Under the pieces are notes generated by a model. It worked only from the letters and a program-made list of their open reading frames with translations, had not been told where the DNA came from and did not search any database. 64,000 nucleotides of DNA. It comes from Apoderus coryli. Taxonomy: Eukaryota > Arthropoda > Insecta > Coleoptera > Attelabidae. The stretch lies in assembly GCA_911728435.2 (NCBI GenBank), contig OU452202.1:19447135-19511134 (forward strand), given 5' to 3'. Positions 36,401 through 45,376 of the stretch are shown piece after piece; the stretch's first letter is position 1, and each line of letters begins with the position of its first letter. The position numbers and the translations under genes are program-made.

Positions 36401-38082
36401 CCTCGTTGACATATCATTTTTTGTAAGTTGCTTGTGATGGGGTGATCAGCAGGCAGTGTAACCCGAATTTCCAACATTTACGAAGAGCTGATACTAGCAA
36501 GAGATATGAAAGACAACAAGATGGCCTGACGAGAAGCAACAACTCCATCATATCCTATTGCCAACAGTACAGGCGCCCGAATTCCCTGGCGGGAGGCTTT
36601 ATTTCGTGAAATGGCGACATCTAGTGCGACAATTCACAAACGATCGCCGGACGACGAGCCACAACTCCATCATATCCTATTGCCCTGGCGGGAGACTTTA
36701 TTACATGATCGTATAAATATGATCTTAATTTATTTTTGTTTTGTAGAATTATGGCGCCGTTTAAATGGTTTTGTAAGAAAAAGAAAGGAAAGCATGGGGA
36801 ATCATCCACTACAACTCAGAACAGTAGCCTATCTGAGTTTTTAACAAATGCAACTCAAAGAAGAAGGTGACTATATTACATAATATCTATAATGTCAGAT
36901 TTTAGAATATCAAAACCAATCAATGAATTTGATCTGAATCCTCGAGAGGGACAATTAAGCAATATTCATGGCTGAACTTTTAAAAAATAAAAATTTCTGA
37001 AAATTGTCTAATTTGTACCCTTGTACGCATATAACTGGTACGCTACAAATTTTCTTTTTTATCTTTGAAGTACAAAAAAAACACAAAATTCGAGTCATTT
37101 GGACTATATAGTTATCCAACCGTTGCGTTATTTTCTAGTTAAATTATAAATAATGTCCTGGTTTTAAGGAATAAATATGTTGTAATTATATTTTTAATAC
37201 CTCAATTACATTTGTCCACTATTTATCCATTTGAGATGAATTTTAAAATTGATGGGATATTTTTTAATCTCTCCGCAGAAGTGTACATAAGTTAGACTAG
37301 ATAAAATGGTAGTAAAATAGTATATTGTGCTACGAACATGAAATGACATAATATCATCATACTCGTAGGAAATATATTAAATTTCCTACGAGTATGATCG
37401 TTTGCGTAATCCTAAATACGATGAGTTAAAAGTAATAAATTGACTAAGTGGTGTTAAACTATATTCACTATCACTGTTTTTCATTATATAAATAGCTTTG
37501 AAATTAGCGAAATAATTTAAACTGTCAATTGGGTTTAATTGTATTGTCGGCGTTGCTATGGTGATTTTTTATAACCGATGCTACTTTTGTCATTACCGGG
37601 AAATTTACCCGTGCATTTTTAAATATTTACCACTATAGTTGTTCAGCAACTAGTGGCAAATAAAAAAACAGCATTACAATGTACTACATTTTCAAATTAT
37701 GATTGAACATATAATAAAGGCATCGTAGAAAAAATTTGTACCACTCACATACAATTGATGACAACTTGTGTCATTCAAAAACAATTCTGCTAGATTTAGT
37801 TCCTCTGAATAATATGAAATAAATACATAAAATGTTTCCCACTTTTATGGGGCTTCTTTGAACTATTGTTCGATTGGAGAACATATCAACATGTGTAAAT
37901 ACACTTTGAGTGAATAAGACTTCACGTTTTATAGTAGGTAGGCAACAAGAATATATAGGTAGGTACTTACGTCTTAAATGCTAATTTATTTCTTTTGCAG
38001 GTTTGAAGTAGGCTCAGCAACGAACAACGTGCATCATGCCAGATCAGTATTAATCCATACCAAAACACAGTTATCTTTGTAA
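18416..38082 (+). CDS. CCAPR: Crustacean cardioactive peptide (CCAP) receptor, ten exons
   Basis: A rhodopsin-family receptor for the neuropeptide CCAP, which acts at the plasma membrane in ecdysis and heart-rate control in insects. Exons that splice in phase: 18416-18532, 31968-32103, 32203-32306, 32943-33036, 33096-33191, 33296-33499, 33585-33674, 35366-35546, 36747-36866 and 38001-38082, giving 407 residues. Visible landmarks are an Asn-rich N-terminus, TM1 in [17 protein letters not shown], the stretch [19 protein letters not shown] with WNAGNLACK, a DRY motif in [22 protein letters not shown] in extracellular loop 2, [17 protein letters not shown] before TM6, CWSP in TM6 and NPIIY in TM7. 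The ADLSVG...WRITV and RASSRG...PRAK blocks mark CCAP receptors rather than vasopressin-like ones. A poly(A) signal AATAAA lies at 38228-38233. Intron 1 is 13.4 kb and full of transposons. No reading-frame damage was seen. Confidence 0.92.
18881..18910 (-). ncRNA. Decayed hammerhead-like motif, family C
   Basis: The minus strand reads CUGAGGA (18907-18901), a U, then GUUAACA..GUCAGC as stem II and AAAAC where GAAAC is expected. The wording is close to the inverted pair at 43111-43190, so it is one more copy of that family. The G-to-A change in the core should abolish cleavage. Confidence 0.45.
18957..19283. repeat. Interspersed repeat starting TACAGGGTGTCCCATTTT
   Basis: The beginning looks like the terminus of a Tc1/mariner-derived repeat. 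It is interrupted by the mariner insertion at 19284. No matching opposite end was found, so the boundaries are provisional. Confidence 0.35.
19284..20706 (-). mobile_element. Complete but dead Tc1/mariner element in CCAPR intron 1
   Basis: Both ends read CAGGGTTC(TT/CC)CATAATAGA(C), with about 31-bp inverted repeats differing at three positions, and each is flanked by TA (19282-19283, 20707-20708), the mariner target. On the minus strand a decayed transposase can be followed: [20 protein letters not shown] (DNA-binding part), [13 protein letters not shown] (first catalytic D), [14 protein letters not shown] (second D), then [16 protein letters not shown]. In the last block the usual SPD is SPN, so the third acidic residue is lost. 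Frameshifts and stops interrupt the frame, and about 150 bases near 19790-19960 do not fit the transposase. It is an inactive insertion spliced out with the receptor intron. Confidence 0.88.
20864..20990 (+). repeat. Hammerhead-like repeat, family A (core mutated)
   Basis: From 20864 the order is ACCA (stem I), CUGAUGC (20868-20874), U, stem II GGAACAA/UUGUUCC around the loop UUG, GAAACAUGUC (20893-20902), then UGGU. About 45 bases later comes TTTTGTGGAGCAGACGCC. The order is shared with 24330-24432 and 57653-57867. The core A is replaced by C (CUGAUGC), so this copy is probably inactive. Both stems differ in sequence from the other copies yet still pair. Confidence 0.65.
20991..24329. other. 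CCAPR intron 1, no further gene
   Basis: No coding region is supported here. A perfect 10-bp hairpin with loop ATA lies at 22188-22210 (CAGCGTAAAT and its complement). At about 23615-23800 a repeat reads TATAGGGTATTTCATAATAT and contains an open frame on each strand without known domains. It resembles the mariner-derived repeats elsewhere in the window. Confidence 0.35.
24330..24371 (+). ncRNA. Hammerhead ribozyme candidate, family A, intact core
   Basis: Stem I is GCCA (24330-24333) with UGGC (24368-24371). The core CUGAUGA is at 24334-24340, followed by one extra U. Stem II is GGAAAU (24342-24347) with AUUUCC (24352-24357) and a UUGA loop. GAAA begins at 24358, a two-pair stem III AC/GU has an AU loop, and the predicted cleavage site follows GUC (24365-24367). 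Every invariant core residue is present. Compared with copies at 20864 and 57711-57789, both arms of stems I and II change together. The repeat continues to TTTTGTGGAGTAGATGTCG at 24411-24429. Stem III is minimal, so cleavage may need a dimer. Confidence 0.7.
24610..25430 (+). mobile_element. LINE fragment, C-terminal reverse transcriptase region and tail
   Basis: An uninterrupted frame from about 24610 (no start codon needed, 5'-truncated) to the stop at 25300 encodes [36 protein letters not shown] and [15 protein letters not shown]. These are the blocks that follow the catalytic core in jockey-type LINE ORF2 proteins. The 3' part ends TTGTCTTGTAATT, CCTGTTAGACAATAAAGA and TTA repeats at 25430, the tail also seen at 1291-1457 and 53370-53410. 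It lies in intron 1 of the CCAP receptor gene, same strand. Confidence 0.8.
25431..26759. other. CCAPR intron 1, nothing recognised
   Basis: No gene, inverted repeat or tail was seen in this stretch. Confidence 0.3.
26760..26895 (+). mobile_element. Decayed mariner transposase relic
   Basis: Translated across one frame, the segment gives [19 protein letters not shown] followed by STKVNHEH. This matches the mariner catalytic block seen better preserved at 58290-58380 ([18 protein letters not shown], then PTKV). No terminal repeat remains. Confidence 0.6.
27000..28965 (+). mobile_element. LINE with nearly complete reverse transcriptase
   Basis: The best preserved LINE of the window. The pre-RT linker ([15 protein letters not shown] near 27050) is broken by stops. 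The frame 27563-28480 then holds the polymerase: [20 protein letters not shown], motif [20 protein letters not shown], motif [21 protein letters not shown], and catalytic [12 protein letters not shown] frameshift near 28440-28480 moves the C-terminal domain into frame 28411-28845 ([34 protein letters not shown]). The element ends in an A-rich tail at 28941-28965. The endonuclease part is lost. It sits in intron 1 of the CCAP receptor gene. Confidence 0.85.
28966..31967. other. CCAPR intron 1, repeat remains only
   Basis: At 29822 a segment begins ACAGGGTGTCCCGAAATTA, a mariner-like terminus. At 29936 CCTGACGATGGG...CCGAAACTC forms a weak hammerhead-like core. At 30530-30556 a TAT repeat ends what looks like a LINE tail, followed by CTACTTTACGGACACCATG, which resembles the Tc1 terminus at 44705-44735. 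None has a recognisable coding part. Confidence 0.35.
34085..35010 (-). mobile_element. RTE-type LINE fragment in CCAPR intron 7
   Basis: The minus strand encodes [20 protein letters not shown] (motif B region, 35010-34828). A disturbed catalytic box follows, then [20 protein letters not shown] and a 201-residue frame with [17 protein letters not shown] and [11 protein letters not shown]. The 3' end is AAGAAGAAGAG at 34085-34095. Block order and tail match the fragment at 17142-18031, so both are one family. The YADD box is not recognisable here. The insertion is antisense to the receptor. Confidence 0.75.
36441..36703. repeat. Interspersed repeat shared with 57511-58072
   Basis: Block X (36441-36490, GATCAGCAGGCAGTGTAA and on) resembles 58024-58072. 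Block Y (36528-36604, ACTCCATCATATCCTATTGC and on to GGCGGGAGGCTTTATT) resembles 57565-57648. At this locus block Y is partly duplicated in tandem (36612-36703, beginning GGCGACATCTAGTG). No coding capacity is visible. It lies in intron 8 of the CCAP receptor gene and ends 40 bases before exon 9. Confidence 0.6.
37356..37398. repeat. Perfect 18-bp hairpin, 7-base loop
   Basis: ATCATACTCGTAGGAAAT (37356-37373) is followed by ATATTAA and then by the exact reverse complement (37381-37398). It lies in the last intron of the CCAP receptor gene. It is too short for a typical animal miRNA precursor and may be the remains of a foldback element. Confidence 0.7.
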
Positions 38083-39805
38083 TAATCTTAGGATTATATT
38101 TTTAGCGATAAGATTGTTTATTGAATGTATATGATGATAATAATGCTTTATTATTTGCCTATTTCACATAATTATAATTGTTATTGGCATCATCAGTCAG
38201 TATGTATAATTAAGACTAAATAATATTAATAAAGAATACGTGAGTAAATAATAAAAATTATATTATATAAAACCTGAAAACGAAATATATAAAACACATT
38301 CAGTACCTAATTAAAAATCAACTTAGTTTTGAAGGTGAAGTTCAACACAAAAGATTCAACGTCGTAATCAATACACGCTTCTAAATTTTGCTGTCTGAGG
38401 ATGATCCCAGTTTTGGTTTATATGCATTGACTTATCCACCTATATACCTAACTGGTTTTAATATATCTACCGATGATAACAGCTATGGGTCCTGATAGTA
38501 TAGGAATAATCATTTGAGAGTAAGTTTTACATTGTCCAAGAAGAATACGCAACTGGCTTTAGGTTAAAAGATATATATCCAAATAAAAATTGATAAGGAC
38601 AATCATGTTAATTATATAGTTGTTGACTCTGCTTATAGTTTATTGTCACAGAAATATGTGCTCAAAGGGTCAAACCAAAACGTAAACTGAAAACTCATTA
38701 AACTTGTCATATACCTTGTTATTTGTTATAGTTATTTTTGTAACTAGTAGGTACTAGTGCAACAAATACACCGAGGTAGTTCGTATCTTTTGAACGGTTG
38801 TATTTAAAATGAAAATAAAATTCGTAGTGTGAAAATAAACGGATGTAGGCATCTCATCTAGTCCTAACCACAGTAGATCTGTGGCCCTAACAGGTGACGT
38901 TATAGCATAGATGACGTTATAGGCCCACGGTGACCAATAATTTTAAATGGGACCTTATGGAAGTGATATCTCGTTAGAAAGATTTTGTTTGGGTTTAGTC
39001 TGTGATAATAGGCAATATCCTTCTACAACTCCGTTCAGCAGGGCTTATGTGACATGATCACGCATCCACTCACCTCACTTCCATGTTTGTCGAAAGATGA
39101 ACAAAACCTGTCAAAATTGTCATATAACTCATGTTAAGGTTAAATTTCGCATTCAACTGAAAAAAGCACATAGCAGTGTGTTATGTGGTAAAAGAAACGT
39201 GCGTGATATTTGGTGGTAAAGAATAATATGAATATATGACAGCTGTCAAATTTTGACAGTATCTCGTTCCTTTTACAAGGAAACGCAAGTCACGTGAGTG
39301 GTAGGTAATCAACGTTACAGTTACTACTTTCTGTACAGTGCAAAAAGACTACTTTAAAACACTATTTAATTAGAGTCTGCCGTTTAAAATAAGGCGACTG
39401 GCAACTCTAGCAAAACGATTAAATTAATATAAATCAAGTAATTTATTTATAGGAAACAATTATTTCTACTATAGATATAAATATACAATACAGTTAAAAT
39501 CTTTATCTAACATTGCCTAATCTAAATAGTTAAAAGATTCTATATTGCTCGGTTATACGTTATACGGGACTTAGTAGGTATTAACAACAATAAAAATGTT
39601 AGAAATTAATATCTATTATAAATACCTACTGTTAAGTAATAGACTTATCATTTAGAAAATATTTTCAATGTCAATAACAGTTTAAACGGCATCTGTAACA
39701 ACTATTACTAGTATTTTGATGAAACATGTAAGACACTAACATAATTTGTCAACAAATACCAGCTTGCCTTTCATCGTTTATCAAAATTGTGAGTTTAATA
39801 GGACC
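38083..39805. other. CCAPR 3' end and spacer to the alkaline phosphatase gene
   Basis: AATAAA at 38228-38233 is the first good poly(A) signal after the receptor stop. Before it, 38135-38165 (AATAATGCTTTATTATTTGCC) resembles a LINE tail. No gene was seen in the rest. Confidence 0.4.
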
Positions 39806-42800
39806 ATGTTGTGTAGATTTTTAGTGTATTTTTGTTTTCTAATACTCTTTCAGAAATATATTGTAATAGCTTACAAAGAAGGTAAGTCAATATATTATTT
39901 ATACTATGTATTATATCTTTTTATTTGAACAAAAAAATAAGTCACGATGTCATAGACGTGTTTCGAAGCACCGCGATCGAATTTTTTGAGCATTTCTTTC
40001 GCCCAATCGACACGAGCCTTTTTTTGAGCGATTGACAAATTGTGTGGGATCCAACGCGAACCAATTTTTTTGACAGTCAAATGTTTATGCAATATTTAAT
40101 GTATGCTGGTCCCACTAATGCCTAAGGTTGTCTAAACCTCTTGATAGGTCACATGACGATCTTGCAATATCAGTTCGCGCACAGCTTCAATATTTTTCGG
40201 AACAACAACTGATTTTGGACGACCTTCACGAATTTCGTCTTGGAGTGAACTACGACCACGATTGAATTCACAATAGCATCGATAAACACTGGTCCTTGAT
40301 GGAGCTTCATCCCCAAAAATTGAATTAAGTTCATCCATGCACCGTTGCTGAGTAAATCCACGTCGTAAGTTAAATCGCACGAAAATGTTTACGATTTAAT
40401 TCCATTTTTGGGCCGAGATGAATCTTTTAAGTTACTGTAAACAACACAAATAGCGCTCGTATGTCAAAACGTTCTGAGTACGTATAACCTCAAAAATGTC
40501 CAACTTTACGATAGAGCTGTCAGTTGCCAGATTGCAACACCAGGGTTGCCAAATCCCGAAATATGAAAGGCAACCCTCGTAGTAGATACTTCTTCGAGAT
40601 AAATCCTGTGTGAAATTTACACTAGCTAACGTTTCGCTCATCATCCTACCACCTTCTTCCGAGCAACTTTGGGTGAACACACGTTCCTTTGACAAATTTT
40701 ATTGAGAGTTAAAACAATTAAACTCAAAATGCTTTATTACCAATGAAAATTTCAATCTGAGTTGTAGGAAGATAACCCTTTAATGATTTCTAATAATTTT
40801 TAGACCAACTACACTGGAGATTTCACGGCAATGAGGAATTGGAACGTGCACTAAATAAAAAAAATATTAACAAATACGCTAAAAATGTTATACTGTTTAT
40901 TGGTGATGGCATGGGCCTAACTACAATAACCAGTTCCAGAATTTATGGTAAAAGCGAAGGCGGCAGTCTTGCTTGGGAGACATTTGAAAATATTGGAGTT
41001 CTTAAAGTAAAAGAAAATTACGATTATAGGTTACGCTATAAAATTAATTTTCCCTAATTTGCTAGGTCTATTCTGCAAATAAACTAGTACCAGACTCATG
41101 TAGTACAGCGACTGCATTATTTTGTGGTGTAAAAGCAAATCATAAAACATCTGGAGTAGATGCTACAGTTGAAAATGACGATTGTGAAGCATCGCGGAAT
41201 CCGGATGCACAATTGGACAGTTTCATTGCGTGGGGCCAACAAGCGGGCAAAGCAACAGGTACTTCAGTATAATATCAAAATAGTTTTTTTGTCATACGCT
41301 CCCAAAAATGATTCTTTTTCGTCCTAGTCCCTAAAAGTCGTCCTGGCAACCTTTACGGACTATTCCAAAATTCCTTAGAATGTCTAATGTAAATCCTCTA
41401 CATCTCTTAACGGTTTCTGTTGCAGGATTTGTTACCACAACCAGAGTGACACATGCCACGCCTAGTGCTCTTTACGCCCACACCCCTAATCGCGGATGGG
41501 AATGCGAAAGCAAAATACCCGAACACTCAAGACAGTGTAAAGATATAGCACGACAACTTATAGAGGATACCCCAGGGAAAAATATTAATGTGAGCTTTTT
41601 AAATATTAGGAAAATCATGTGGTTGCTTTACGCGATCATAATTTAATCTCACCAAAGTTCTTAGGTTATTATGGGTGGTGGAAGACAATGTCTCCAATCA
41701 AACGTTGAAGATACTGAAGCTGATCCTGTGGACACGTGGTCGTGTTACAGCACTGATGGTAGAGATCTGATTAATGATTGGAAACAAGAAAAGTTAATGC
41801 ATAAAGCCACACACCAAGTGGTTCAAAATAATGAAGAGTTGGATAATATTGATCTTGATGTTGACTTTACACTAGGTATTTTCGCTAATGGTCATTTAAA
41901 ACATGATTACGCCCGAAATAAGGGCCCTAAAGGAATGCCGTCTCTAACAAATATGACTGAAAACGCTATAAAATTATTGAGGAAAAATACTCAAGGTTAT
42001 TTGCTGATGGTAAATTAAGTTTATATCTTTAATTAAATATTGACTAATCCAATGAATTTCTTAAGAATAGGTGGAGGGCGGTCTAATCGATCAGTCACAT
42101 CACCGAGGTCATGCTAGACAAGCCTTAGACGAAACCATTGCTTTTAGCGATGCAATACAACGAGCTGTCGAAATAACGGATGAAGAAGACACTCTGATCA
42201 TCGTTACAAGTGACCATTCACATTCCTTGCTAATCACTGGCTATCCGGATCGAAGAGAAGGAGTTTTGTGTACGTATTTTTAAAAGATTCTATTGTGGCA
42301 AGAAGTAAAATCACGGCTTTTGTGTTTTAGCTTATACACATTCTGCAATGGATCAGCGCCCATTTACAACCCTAGTCTACGGCACTGGAGGTCCTAACAA
42401 CTACCAATTTTTTGTGGAAAATGATACTGTGGTTCGAGATGATGTCTCTAAGTTGGATACAACAGAATTTACTTATTCACAACAAGCATTAATTTATACT
42501 GACGAAGTAACTCATAGTGGAACAGACGTGTTGGTCTATGCAAGAGGTTGGTTGGTTTAAAACGCATCCGTAGTGTCGAAACTGCAAAATATTCTATTTT
42601 GTATAACAAATATTTGTCTTTTCTTCATATTATTTTTAAAACTTTGATTGTCGTTTTCAATTAATATTTGTTTTTAGGTCCCATGGCGCATCTTTTTAAT
42701 TCACTACATGAACAGACTTATGTAGCATACGTAATAGCATACGCCACACAAATTAAAGATTTTCAACAGGAATTTCAAAGAACTTCCAGTGCAACAATTC

Positions 42801-42853
42801 TTTGGTCTTCTTCAATATTAATACTGTTTATATTAGTTTTAAATCGATTATAG
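39806..42853 (+). CDS. ALP: Alkaline phosphatase, GPI-anchored type, eight exons
   Basis: A zinc/magnesium phosphomonoesterase of the outer cell surface. Exons in phase: 39806-39881, 40804-41006, 41066-41258, 41426-41589, 41665-42009, 42071-42269, 42331-42546 and 42678-42853, giving 523 residues. Exon 1 is a signal peptide (MLCRFLVYFCFLILF). Catalytic signatures follow: NVILFIGDGMG (metal Asp), VPDSCSTATALFCG (phosphoserine Ser), RVTHATP (magnesium site), LLMVEGGLIDQSHHRGH (Glu, Asp and His ligands), TSDHSHS (Asp-His) and VTHSGTDVLVYARGP (zinc His). The C-terminus ends in a hydrophobic stretch after SSATILWSSS, as expected for GPI attachment. Length is normal for the family. Compared with the vertebrate EGGRIDHGHH, the Q-S in IDQSHH is a conservative insect-like variation. 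Intron 1 holds a mariner relic. No damage was seen. Confidence 0.95.
39945..40585 (-). mobile_element. Mariner relic, N-terminal half (ALP intron 1)
   Basis: The minus strand starts with ACGAGGGTTGCCTTTCATAT at about 40585, a terminal repeat also present at 58080. A transposase N-terminus follows (MRFNLRRGFTQQRCMDELNS, helix-turn-helix, then GRPKSVVVPKNIEAVRELI). After two stops come GISGTSIH and [19 protein letters not shown], then KKARVDWAKEMLKKFDR. The sequence breaks off after YDIVT, immediately before the first catalytic Asp, and no second terminus is found. It shares the middle part with the copy at 58080-58465. Confidence 0.8.
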
Positions 42854-43110
42854 ATGCTTCAAATATTAACAATGTGAGAAAAGTGTATAAGAAATGTGTA
42901 ACCGCTGTTATGAATTGATGTTTTGCTTTGGGGTATTAAACATTAATAATAAATGTAATAATTTTAAAACCATCGTTATTATTTAACTGACTGCTGAAAG
43001 TATGGTGCTTAATAGAAAAGCTCGCGAAAAAGCTATCCCGACTACCATTATGAGTAAAACCTTCGGCGTAGGGTAATCCTTTTAGACACCGAAACGTTTT
43101 TTTATCTCAA
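42854..43110. other. 3' flank of the alkaline phosphatase gene
   Basis: AT-rich DNA after the stop codon. ATTAAACATTAATAATAAATG around 42937 may supply the poly(A) signal, but no exact AATAAA close to the stop stands out. Confidence 0.3.
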
Positions 43111-43190
43111 CGTGTCTTTCGCTAACACTGTTAGCATCTCCAATTAAAAGAATTCTCTCCTGGCGATGCTAACAGTATTAGCGAACCGTG
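43111..43190. ncRNA. Inverted pair of decayed hammerhead-like motifs, family C
   Basis: On the plus strand, 43160-43190 reads CUGGCGA, U, GCUAACA..AUUAGC as stem II, then GAACC. On the minus strand, 43141-43111 reads UUGGAGA, U, GCUAACAGUGUUAGC, GAAAG. Both have core changes relative to CUGANGA...GAAAC and should be inactive. The two arms face each other across about 20 bases. The motif at 18907-18881 has the same stem II wording. Confidence 0.5.
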
Positions 43191-43762
43191 TTTTGCTGAA
43201 GTGGTAAAACAAGTGTTTCATTATTATTTGTGTTTGAAAATAGATCATTTATCAACACAGTAATTGTGAGAACGGTTCAACAGTTATATACGCACTGTCT
43301 TATGAGAACTCTTCGATTATCTTCTTTGGTGAGTACATCATAGAAAATTGAAGAGCCTTACAGTACACGCCACCATCTGAGTGAAATTGCAACCCCTATT
43401 TTTAGGGCACGTTTCAGTTCCTTCTGTCGTCCTGAGTACAATGATGTGCCACATGTGCGGGGTAACATAAGAACATTTTTGAGAAATGCCAGGTTTTCCT
43501 AACGAAGTCAATTTTAGTATTTACGTTACTCGCTATAACTGGTGTTATTGTACTAAACAAATGCGCGTCTGGACCATTCGACCTTGAATCGGGCTACACC
43601 TAGTTATGGTTCAGTAACATATTTTCTCTCCCGATGATTATGTTTTGCTCTTCATGCTAGTTATTGTGTTAGTTGCTCTTATTCACCTCTGCTGTGTTTT
43701 TACCTGCTTTTTCCGATTTTCATTTACAACTACTTTCATTATTCTAAATTACCTTTCTTGAG
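43191..43762. other. Intergenic, nothing recognised
   Basis: No gene is seen. The upstream terminal repeat of the Tc1 relic at 43763 was looked for here and not found. Confidence 0.3.
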
Positions 43763-44735
43763 ATGGCAAGGCACCTTAGCGAGGCCGATCGGCTTACAAC
43801 CCTAATGATGGTAGGTTACGGAAATCGAAAAAGATCTTGTGATCAAGTTTGTACTCTGTTCCATCAAACGCATCGTGATCGACATATTTCAAAGTCTACT
43901 GTAAGCAGATTGGTTCAAAAATTTGCAACTTATGGTCATGTAAAAGACTTACCAAAATCAGGGCGACCACCTTTATCCGACCATGAGCCGTTGCTATTCA
44001 GGAAAGCCCTCACTGGTCATGTCGTCAACTGAGCAGGGATACAGGCAACTATGAAACGTCCGTACATATAGTTCTTCGTCAAAATAACTGTCACCCTTAT
44101 GGTAAAATCAGTACAGCAGCTGTCAGAGGACGACTTTGATCGGCGGAATGAATTTTGCGAAGTAATGCAAGAATTTTGTAATAATCCACAGATGAATTTT
44201 CCTGCTAATACGGTTTTTTCGGACGAGGTCTCATTTATGTTGAATCGACACAACCATCGATACTGGTCCGACCAAAATCCACATTGGGTCATAGAAGCGC
44301 ATACCCAACATCCACAGAAAGTTACTGTTTGGACGGCCATCGTTTGAAATGCAATGATAGGATTGATTGATTGAAATGCAATGATATGATCATTGATCCT
44401 AACGCACAAGGTTACTTAGAACTATTGCAAAATGAAATCATCCGCTTGCTCTTGTTCAACTCTTTCCAGAACCCTAGCTACGTATCCACAGATCTGGTTC
44501 CAGCAAGACGGGGCACATTATGCACGAGTAGTAAGAAATTATTTAAATAGGGGTTTTCCCAATAGCTGGTTCGGTCAACGGGGTCAAATTAAGTTGCCAG
44601 CGAGATCGCCCGATTTAAACCCTTTAGAAGACATTTCAAAAAGCTAAACATAAATCAAAACGCTGCTTTTCTTTCAAAAATGTACCATTTTGAAAATAAT
44701 CGCCCGTTCCGTTACTTTACGGACATACTGTATAA
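43763..44735 (+). mobile_element. Tc1/mariner-type transposon relic
   Basis: The frame 43763-44032 gives the DNA-binding part (DQVCTLFHQTHRDRHISKST, VSRLVQKFATYGHV, KDLPKSGRPPLSD). After a frame break, 44099-44347 carries the first catalytic Asp in NTVFSDEVSFMLNRH and the block HRYWSDQNPHWV. The frame 44432-44647 carries the second in WFQQDGAHYARVV and the third in LPARSPDLNPLED. All three acidic residues survive, but frameshifts and a short duplication at 44347-44395 (TTGAAATGCAATGAT repeated) break the gene. CGTTACTTTACGGACATACTG at about 44710-44730 looks like the right terminus. The left terminus was not found. Confidence 0.8.
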
Positions 44736-45376
44736 TAATTTGTATGTTTTAAAGAAACAATAACATCAAAACAAACAAAAGTATTTTTACAGGGTGAATC
44801 ACGACTAACTAGCTGTAACTATTATAGGAAAACCCCACTTAAAGTATTTACTTATACTTATATTAGCAACACTATTTACTACTTTTCTCTGTCACTTAGA
44901 GTGCATCACCAGCGGATACAACGGTAATTTTATAGGTGAAACTTGTTTCATTTTCTGTAAATTTGTTACACAATCGCATCAGACCATTGTTATGGAAGAA
45001 GGCATTATGGAAAAAAATTGCAGGTGTTTCATAGAAACCAGAATTGGAATCTTTCCGACTTTATAGCCCTCCAAATAGTATTATCACATGTAAAATTAGT
45101 TAAGGACAGTTCTGTGTTGCACTTTTGTCTCTTTCGTGAAAAAACTTGCTAGCAAATGCGCTAGATTGGTGAATTTGTATGATAACCAATTTATTGGTAA
45201 TATAATTCTTTAATAACAAAGAAAAAACAATTGTACTGAAATAGTTGGGAACTTTAATTACTTTTTATCACTTTGTTCATGTTACAAATTCATTAATCAT
45301 CATTAATACAAAAACTAAAAAAAAAAAGAATACCTACGTATCTCACATTAAATAAAACCAAACCTAATTCTAATCT
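44736..45376. other. 3' flank of WRAP53
   Basis: No other gene. On the minus strand AATAAA occurs at 45195-45190, about 180 bases after the WRAP53 stop, and may be its poly(A) signal. TTTTACAGGGTGAATCACG at about 44787 resembles a mariner-type terminus without partner. Confidence 0.35.

Noticed and set aside
36148..36477. 109-residue minus-strand frame
   Set aside because: It runs into the non-coding interspersed repeat block X and shows no known domain.
40625..40650. GATGATGAGCGAAACG on the minus strand
   Set aside because: No CUGA before it and no room for stem II; chance resemblance.
42668..42853. Independent small membrane protein
   Set aside because: It is the last exon of the alkaline phosphatase gene, ending in the GPI signal.
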